Positions 57,761-64,000 of a stretch of 64,000 bases of DNA are shown one piece after another. The stretch covers positions 1 through 64,000 of the forward strand of contig NZ_CDBW01000022.1 of the NCBI RefSeq assembly GCF_000820145.1. Reading direction: 5' to 3'. A model generated the notes under the pieces. That model had not been told where the DNA came from. It saw only the letters and a program-made list of their open reading frames with translations, and did no database searches. Source of the DNA: Aeromonas sobria (GTDB lineage: Bacteria; Pseudomonadota; Gammaproteobacteria; Enterobacterales; Aeromonadaceae). The position numbers were made by a program, and so were the translations under genes. Numbering within the stretch: the stretch's first letter is position 1; the number at the start of each line of letters is the position of its first letter.

Positions 57761-57778
57761 GCAACGTACGGAGCAACA

Positions 57779-59974
57779 ATGAACAAGTTCAAACTCTCCC
57801 TGCTGGGCTGCCTGATCGGCGCCACCAGCCCCATGCTGCATGCCGCCAGCGCAGGCCAGAACATGGTCAACCCGCAATCTGGCGTGGTAGTCGGCTACTG
57901 GCACAACTGGTGCGGCGGCGCTGGCTACAAGGGTGGCGTCGCCCCCTGCGTCAAGCTGGATCAGGTCAACCCGCAATACAACGTGGTCGATGTCTCCTTC
58001 ATGAAGGTTTATGGCGGCAACCCGATCCCGACCTTCAAGCTGGATACCGGCACCGGTATGAATGAAAGCCAGTTCATCGAACAGATCGCTGAGCTGAACC
58101 GTCAGGGCCGCGCCGTACTGCTGGCACTGGGTGGCGCCGATGCCCACATCGAGCTGCGTACTGGTCAGGAGCAAGCCTTCGCCGATGAAATCATTCGTCT
58201 GGTGGAGACCTATGGTTTTGACGGTCTGGACATCGATCTGGAGCAAACCGCAGTCACCGCTGCCAACAACCAGACCGTGATCCCGGCCGCCCTGCGCATC
58301 GTCAAAGATCACTATCGTGCCCAGGGGAAAAACTTCCTCATCACCATGGCGCCCGAGTTCCCCTACCTGACCGCCAACGGCCTCTACACCCCCTATCTGC
58401 GGGCGCTGGAAGGTTACTATGACTGGATCAACCCCCAGTTCTACAACCAGGGTGGCGACGGTATCTGGATCGACGGCTTCGGCTGGATTGCCCAGAACAA
58501 CGATGCCCTGAAAGAAGAGTTCATCTACTACATGGCGGACTCGCTGATCAACGGCACCCGTGGCTACTACAAGATCCCCCACGACAAGCTGGTATTCGGT
58601 ATCCCGACCAACATCGACGCCGCCGCCACCGGCTACGTCACCAATCCGCAAGATCTGTTCGATGCCTTCAACAAGCTGAAGAACCAGGGCCAGCCCCTGC
58701 GCGGCTTGATGACTTGGTCCATCAACTGGGACATGGGTCGTAACGCCGCCGGCCAGGCCTACAACGAATCCTTCATCAAGAGCTACGGCCCCTTCATCCA
58801 CGAGCAGGAGATCACTCCGCCGATCGACAACGGCAAGCCGGTGTTCAGTGGCGTGAGCGATACCCGCATCAAGCAGGGCACCGCCTTTGATCCCATGGCC
58901 GGTGTCACTGCCAACGACAAGGAAGATGGCGACCTGACTGGCCAGATCCTGGTGGAAGGTTCGGTAGACAACCAGCGCATCGGTCTCTATCCCCTCACCT
59001 ACAAAGTGAGCGATCGTGACAACAACGTCACCGAACAGCTGCGTAGCGTCGAAGTCTATAGCATGAAGCCGGTATTCAGCGGCGTCACCGACACCACTCT
59101 GGAGCTGGGTACCCCCTTCGATCCGATGACCGGTGTCAGTGCGAATGATGAAGAAGATGGTGACCTGACTGCCCAGATCAAGGTCAGCGGCAGTGTCGAC
59201 AGCAACAAGGTCGGTCGCTACACCCTCACCTATCAGGTGACCGACAGTGCCGGTCAGCTGGTGACCCAGCAGCGCAACGTGACCGTCAAGGAGCAGGGCG
59301 CTATCTGTGAAAACAGCTGGGATGCCAAGAAGGTCTACGTGGGCGGCGACATCGTTAGCCACAACGGCAAGAACTGGCTGGCTGGCTGGTGGACCCAGAA
59401 CGAAGAGCCGGGTACCACAGGTGACTGGGGTGTCTGGAAAGCGCAGGGTGACAGCGACTGTGACGGTGGCAACAAGCCGCCGGTGATCGACAGCAGCGAC
59501 TTCACCGTCGGCGCCATGGCCAGCGAGTACACCATAGTCAACGGTCAGGTCAGCATCCGTTTCAACGTGACCACCGCCAACCCGGTGCAGATCACTGCGA
59601 CCCTGGAGCAGAACGGCCGTAGCCACGGCACCACCAGCAGCAAGGTGAATGGCACCAGCGCCCTGGTACTGCAAGGCAGCAACGTCACTGACGGCAGCTA
59701 TGAAGTGGTCATCAGCGGTCTGGCTGACGGCCAGAAGCCGGTAGTACAGCGCTTCCCGGTCACCCTGGCTGAAGAGAGCGACAACGGCGGCAACGATGGC
59801 GACTACCCGGCCTATGCCCCCAACACCAGCTATCAGGCCGGTGATCGGGTCAGCAACGCCGGTGGCAACTTCGAGTGCAAACCCTGGCCGTACAGCGGCT
59901 GGTGTGGTGGCTCTACCAGCCACTATGCACCGGGTACCGGCTCTGCCTGGAGCGACGCCTGGACCAAGCTGTAA
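57779..59974 (+). CDS. Secreted GH18 chitinase with chitin-binding modules
   Basis: A 731-residue exported enzyme cleaving chitin. Signal peptide to about residue 23 (MLHAAS), GH18 catalytic domain to about 345 with the DxxDxDxE motif DGLDIDLE near residue 150 and QFYNQGG in the substrate cleft, two tandem Ig-like DUF5011-type repeats (each with GKPVFSGV or MKPVFSGV and EDGDLT), a CBM5/12 module (WDAKKVYVGGDIVSHNGKNWLAGWW), a short Ig-like spacer and a C-terminal second carbohydrate-binding module (YAPNTSYQAGDRVSNAGGNFECKPWPYSGWC). GGAG precedes the ATG. Confidence 0.95.
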   Translation: MNKFKLSLLGCLIGATSPMLHAASAGQNMVNPQSGVVVGYWHNWCGGAGYKGGVAPCVKLDQVNPQYNVVDVSFMKVYGGNPIPTFKLDTGTGMNESQFIEQIAELNRQGRAVLLALGGADAHIELRTGQEQAFADEIIRLVETYGFDGLDIDLEQTAVTAANNQTVIPAALRIVKDHYRAQGKNFLITMAPEFPYLTANGLYTPYLRALEGYYDWINPQFYNQGGDGIWIDGFGWIAQNNDALKEEFIYYMADSLINGTRGYYKIPHDKLVFGIPTNIDAAATGYVTNPQDLFDAFNKLKNQGQPLRGLMTWSINWDMGRNAAGQAYNESFIKSYGPFIHEQEITPPIDNGKPVFSGVSDTRIKQGTAFDPMAGVTANDKEDGDLTGQILVEGSVDNQRIGLYPLTYKVSDRDNNVTEQLRSVEVYSMKPVFSGVTDTTLELGTPFDPMTGVSANDEEDGDLTAQIKVSGSVDSNKVGRYTLTYQVTDSAGQLVTQQRNVTVKEQGAICENSWDAKKVYVGGDIVSHNGKNWLAGWWTQNEEPGTTGDWGVWKAQGDSDCDGGNKPPVIDSSDFTVGAMASEYTIVNGQVSIRFNVTTANPVQITATLEQNGRSHGTTSSKVNGTSALVLQGSNVTDGSYEVVISGLADGQKPVVQRFPVTLAEESDNGGNDGDYPAYAPNTSYQAGDRVSNAGGNFECKPWPYSGWCGGSTSHYAPGTGSAWSDAWTKL

Positions 59975-59998
59975 TCAGCCGGTCATAGGCATAATCAA

Positions 59999-60019
59999 GA
60001 GGGAGCCGCTGGCTCCCTC
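59999..60019 (+). terminator. Hairpin after the chitinase gene
   Basis: GAGGGAGCC/GGCTCCCTC with a GCT loop, 25 bases after the stop but without a T-run; it may protect the message end or be a weak terminator. Confidence 0.5.
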
Positions 60020-60082
60020 AGCCACTCGCATCAACCGCGATTGGCACCGCCCGGAGTGATGTCCGGGCTACATTCATAACGA

Positions 60083-60115
60083 AAGAGGGGAGCCATCGGC
60101 TCCCCTCTTTTTTAT
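60083..60115. terminator. Bidirectional terminator between the chitinase and hemB
   Basis: AAGAGGGGAGCC/GGCTCCCCTCTT pairs around ATC and is followed by TTTTT; A/T runs on both sides let it serve both convergent genes. The 10-mer TTTATCCGTC is repeated twice just after it. Confidence 0.87.
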
Positions 60116-60138
60116 CCGTCTTTATCCGTCACGTCTGC

Positions 60139-61158
<1,020 letters not shown>

Positions 61159-61944
61159 TCACTCCTGGAGAGGAAGTTGGAAGAACGCGGCGGAGGTGGC
61201 CCGGGTGTGGGCCAGCAAGGCCTCGGGCGCTTCACCACGACAGGCCGCCACCACCTTGGCGATATGCGGCAAAAAAGCGGGTTCGTTGCGTTTTGGTCTG
61301 GGTTTCAGATCCCGCGGCACCAGATAGGGGGCGTCGGTCTCGATCATCAGCCGACCAGCCGGAATGCGGGCAACCTGTTCGCGCAGCAGCTGACCGCGTC
61401 GCTCGTCGCAAAGCCAGCCGGTCACCCCGATATGCAGCCCCAGCGCCAGACACTCGTCCAGCTCTTCATCGGAGCCAGTGAAGCAGTGCAGCACGGCTCC
61501 CGGCAGTCTGGGCAACCAGGGACGGAGGATCTCGATGAAACGGGCGTGCGCATCACGACAATGCAGAAACACCGGCATCCCGAGCTCGGCCGCCAGCGCC
61601 AGCTGGGCGTCGAACACCGCATCCTGCACCGGACGGGGGGAGAAATCACGGTTGTAGTCGAGGCCACACTCGCCGATGGCCACCACCTGCGGCAGCGCCG
61701 CCAGCTCACGCAAGGCGGGCAGGGTCGCCTCATCGACACTCTTGGCATCGTGGGGATGCACCCCGGCGGTGGAGAAGCAGTAGCCCGGCCAGCGGGCGGC
61801 CAACTCGGCGCTGTCGCGGCTGCCAGCCAGATCGGTACCGGTGAGGATCAGGGCCTCTACCCCGGCTGCGCGGGCACGGGCCACCAGTTCAGGCTGCTCA
61901 CCGGTGAACTGGCTGCTGGTCAGATTTAAACCGATATCGATCAT
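61159..61944 (-). CDS. tatD: TatD-family 3'-5' DNA exonuclease
   Basis: Metal-dependent nuclease of the TIM-barrel amidohydrolase group, 261 residues. Metal ligands appear in [29 protein letters not shown] and [12 protein letters not shown]. The ATG at 61944 yields [13 protein letters not shown], as in E. coli TatD. It lies downstream of tatC but behind a hairpin and 188 bases, so it may be separately expressed with hemB. Confidence 0.95.
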   Translation of the reverse strand: MIDIGLNLTSSQFTGEQPELVARARAAGVEALILTGTDLAGSRDSAELAARWPGYCFSTAGVHPHDAKSVDEATLPALRELAALPQVVAIGECGLDYNRDFSPRPVQDAVFDAQLALAAELGMPVFLHCRDAHARFIEILRPWLPRLPGAVLHCFTGSDEELDECLALGLHIGVTGWLCDERRGQLLREQVARIPAGRLMIETDAPYLVPRDLKPRPKRNEPAFLPHIAKVVAACRGEAPEALLAHTRATSAAFFQLPLQE

Positions 61945-62038
61945 GGGATAAGACGTTCCGAACAAAAGGAATACATATCAGGTATTTGAAAACCATCTAC
62001 TCGATGGGCCAACACCATACGCCTCGAACGGGAGCATG

Positions 62039-62064
62039 AAAAGAGGAAGGGAGCCTCAGCTCCC
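62039..62064 (-). terminator. Weak terminator after tatABC
   Basis: GGGAGC/GCTCCC with a 4-base loop (62049-62064) is followed on the minus strand by TTCCTCTTTT. It lies between tatC and tatD. Confidence 0.5.
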
Positions 62065-62132
62065 CTCGTTCTACTATTCCTGCGGACTTCGTCATCCTCT
62101 CGCCGTCCGGCAAACAGGTGACGAACAGAGCC

Positions 62133-62888
62133 TCAGCTCTCCACATCCGGTTGTTCCTGTTGCTCTTCATCCTCTTTCTTCACATAGAAGCGGGCGAAGA
62201 ACAGACCGACCTCCCACAGCGCCCACATCGGGATGGCGAGCAGGGTCTGGGAGAAGACATCAGGCGGCGTCAGCAGCATGCCGACCACAAACACCCCGAC
62301 GATGACGTAGGGGCGCTTCTCCTTCAGGTTTTGCGGCGTGGTCACGCCGGTCCAGCACAGCAGTATGGTGGCCACCGGAATTTCGAACGCCACCCCGAAC
62401 GCGAAGAACAAGGTCAGTACGAAGTCCAGATAGCTGGCGATGTCGGTCGCCACCGTCACTCCGACCGGGGCGGTACTGGTGAAGAAACCGAACACCAGTG
62501 GAAACACCACGTAGTAGGCAAACGCCATCCCTGCATAGAACAGCAGGGCGGTCGAGACCACCAACGGCATAATCAAACGCCGCTCATGCTGGTACAGGCC
62601 GGGAGCTATAAAGGCCCAGGCCTGATAGAGCAGATAGGGGATCGCCACGAAGAAGGAGACCACCAGAGTCAGCTTGATCGGCGTCAGGAAGGGGGTCGCC
62701 ACATCCGTCGCGATCATGCTGGTCCCTTCCGGCAGCTGGCTGAGCAGCGGCTGGGCCACGAAGTCGTAGATGTTGTTGGAGAAGTAGATCAGTGCGATAA
62801 ACACGATCAGGATGGCGGAGATGGATCGCAGCAAGCGGGTTCTCAGCTCAACCAGATGGCTGATCAGGGGTTGTTCGGCCTGACTCAT
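62133..62888 (-). CDS. tatC: Sec-independent protein translocase TatC
   Basis: Inner-membrane receptor of twin-arginine signal peptides, 251 residues with six spans. N-terminal [15 protein letters not shown] and the Glu in the [16 protein letters not shown] loop are the signal-peptide binding landmarks; [11 protein letters not shown] follows. Overlaps the tatB stop. Confidence 0.97.
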   Translation of the reverse strand: MSQAEQPLISHLVELRTRLLRSISAILIVFIALIYFSNNIYDFVAQPLLSQLPEGTSMIATDVATPFLTPIKLTLVVSFFVAIPYLLYQAWAFIAPGLYQHERRLIMPLVVSTALLFYAGMAFAYYVVFPLVFGFFTSTAPVGVTVATDIASYLDFVLTLFFAFGVAFEIPVATILLCWTGVTTPQNLKEKRPYVIVGVFVVGMLLTPPDVFSQTLLAIPMWALWEVGLFFARFYVKKEDEEQQEQPDVES

Positions 62889-63349
62889 GGCTTCACCTCC
62901 CCTTTCACTGCTGACTCGCCGACGGGCACAAGTTCGCTCTCCCGCTGGCTGTTGACCGGTGGCACGTCGCGGCTCAACTGCACCGCAGGCTCCACCGGCA
63001 TGGCAGGTTCAACCTGGGCGACCGGTTCGGCGCGCGGCGGACGGATCTCGTTCTCCACCTGATAGGGGCGATTGACCGACTGGGCCGCCGCCTTGAGCTG
63101 TTCGATAGACTCCTGCAGCTCGGGACTCAAGTTGCTCATCTGCAGCTGTTCCGCCTTCTTCAGATCGTTGTGCAGCTCTTGCAACTTGAGCTCCTGTTCC
63201 AGCTCGGACTTGACCGAATTCGCAGTCGAACGAATGAGGCGGATCCAGTGGGTAGCCGTGCGGATGGCAACTGGCAGCCGCTCGGGCCCCAGTACCACCA
63301 ACGCCACCACACCGATGACGACCAGCTCCCAAAAACCGATATCAAACAT
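62885..63349 (-). CDS. tatB: Sec-independent protein translocase TatB
   Basis: Single-span membrane protein, 154 residues; [26 protein letters not shown] is the conserved hinge and span, followed by an amphipathic helix, a coiled region and a Pro-rich tail. Forms the receptor complex with TatC. Confidence 0.96.
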   Translation of the reverse strand: MFDIGFWELVVIGVVALVVLGPERLPVAIRTATHWIRLIRSTANSVKSELEQELKLQELHNDLKKAEQLQMSNLSPELQESIEQLKAAAQSVNRPYQVENEIRPPRAEPVAQVEPAMPVEPAVQLSRDVPPVNSQRESELVPVGESAVKGEVKP

Positions 63350-63352
63350 GGC

Positions 63353-63604
63353 TTAGGCCTGATCTTTGTCTTTCTGCTTGGCAGCATCGCCACTCTGACT
63401 AGCCGCTTCGTTCAGCTGTTTCGGGGGAAACTCGGCATCTTTCTGCTCGGCCTTGGCATCGGCCGGATCGTCGGAGAGTGCTTTCTTGAACCCTTTGACC
63501 GCGGCCCCCAGATCACCGCCAATCCCGCGCAGTTTCTTGGTACCAAACAGCAGCACGACGATGACTGCGATGATCAACAATTGCCAAATACTGATACCAC
63601 CCAT
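63353..63604 (-). CDS. tatA: Sec-independent protein translocase TatA
   Basis: Pore-forming subunit, 83 residues: [33 protein letters not shown] span and hinge, amphipathic helix [13 protein letters not shown] and a charged tail. ATG at 63604 is the family start; a longer frame upstream runs into ubiB and was rejected. tatB starts 3 bases after its stop. Confidence 0.97.
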   Translation of the reverse strand: MGGISIWQLLIIAVIVVLLFGTKKLRGIGGDLGAAVKGFKKALSDDPADAKAEQKDAEFPPKQLNEAASQSGDAAKQKDKDQA

Positions 63605-63645
63605 GACTTTCTCTCCAGAGCAGGCGCCTGATGGCGCGGTTTTGT

Positions 63646-64000
63646 TTAATTGGAACGGGTTCGCAACCAGCCAACCAGCCAGCAGAGGGCTGCACCGGCG
63701 AGACTGATTTGTCCCCACTCAATATGTTGTTTTTGGGTCAGCAAGAATACACCCGCCAATAGCAGGCTGGCTCCAACCCCTAAGAGGTAGCGGGCCTGCC
63801 CTTGCCGACGGCTGTGACGGCGGAACTCGGCAAACATCTGGTCGAAATGACGCTGCTGATGACGGGTCTGGCGCAGGGTCTCATAGACCAGCTCCGGTAG
63901 CTCCGGCAGCTTCTCCGCCCAGAATGGCGCCTTCTCCTTGATGGCGTTCCACACCGCTTTCGGCCCGACCTGCTCGTGCATCCAGTTTTCCAGATAGGGC
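63646..64000 (-). CDS. ubiB: Ubiquinone biosynthesis kinase-like protein UbiB, 3' end only
   Basis: The last 117 or so residues of UbiB, cut by the right edge: [27 protein letters not shown], an [10 protein letters not shown] helix and two C-terminal membrane spans ending [11 protein letters not shown]. UbiB is an atypical kinase/ATPase of ubiquinone synthesis. It precedes tatA by 41 bases, as in E. coli. Confidence 0.93.
   Translation of the reverse strand, partial: PYLENWMHEQVGPKAVWNAIKEKAPFWAEKLPELPELVYETLRQTRHQQRHFDQMFAEFRRHSRRQGQARYLLGVGASLLLAGVFLLTQKQHIEWGQISLAGAALCWLVGWLRTRSN

Noticed and set aside
57710..59923. 737-codon minus-strand frame opposite the chitinase
   Set aside because: Long only because of the chitinase codon bias; low-complexity Val/Ala/Gly composition and no homology visible.

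Overview
The window reads as a stretch of gammaproteobacterial chromosome, most likely Aeromonas. The core genes run about 60 % G+C, close to enterobacterial and Vibrio relatives but with Aeromonas traits: a Pla-1/cef-type lipase lipoprotein, a secreted GH18 chitinase under a cyclic-di-GMP riboswitch, and many chemoreceptors. The genus comes from gene content and protein resemblance, not from a search. No tRNA, rRNA gene body, CRISPR array, integrase or complete insertion sequence was seen.

Layout. At the left edge a textbook rRNA P1 promoter points out of the window on the minus strand, so an rRNA operon should begin just outside. Behind it lie hemG, trkH, yigZ and pepQ (minus), divergent from aacS, fadB and fadA (plus); this is the enterobacterial fadBA-pepQ-yigZ-trkH-hemG-rrn order with acetoacetyl-CoA synthetase inserted. 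From 10.0 to 13.5 kb come a GltR/GtrS-like two-component pair and an orphan sugar-binding protein. From 13.5 to 19 kb are small genes (tusA, a RidA-family gene with a duplicated tail), a YiaD-like lipoprotein, a chemoreceptor fused to hemerythrin, a repeat-rich exported protein and tag. glyQ-glyS follow, then an AT-rich acquired nuclease gene and a REPIN/MITE-like inverted repeat.

From 23 to 32 kb are a proline-rich membrane protein, a DM13 lipoprotein-like protein, a 5'-truncated chemoreceptor with a CZB domain, and an alpha-glucoside module (GntR regulator, PTS EIICB, GH4 6-phospho-alpha-glucosidase, LacI regulator). The liv branched-chain amino-acid ABC operon (32.3-37.4 kb) is complete and carries two unreported-looking 35-codon ORFs, each coupled by ATGA overlaps at both ends and each resembling the start of the next gene. 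Then come glpE-glpG, the lipase, ubiK, a diguanylate cyclase, ubiD-fre, a secreted protein of unknown function, rho, trxA, rhlB, gppA and rof. Rho, a helicase and the Rho inhibitor thus sit within 5 kb.

The right third holds rsmJ, a GAF-PAS-PAS-GGDEF-EAL protein, prlC, the riboswitch-chitinase unit, hemB (magnesium-type), and the tat cluster read leftward as ubiB-tatA-tatB-tatC-tatD-hemB, with ubiB cut by the right edge.

Themes. Fatty-acid and ketone-body use (aacS, fadBA), chitin and lipid breakdown (chitinase, lipase), sugar uptake (PTS module, sugar sensor) and c-di-GMP signalling (two GGDEF proteins plus a riboswitch) fit an aquatic heterotroph that switches between attached and free life. 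Three separate partial gene duplications at gene borders (ridA-family tail, livM head, livG head) point to recombination that left remnants in place.
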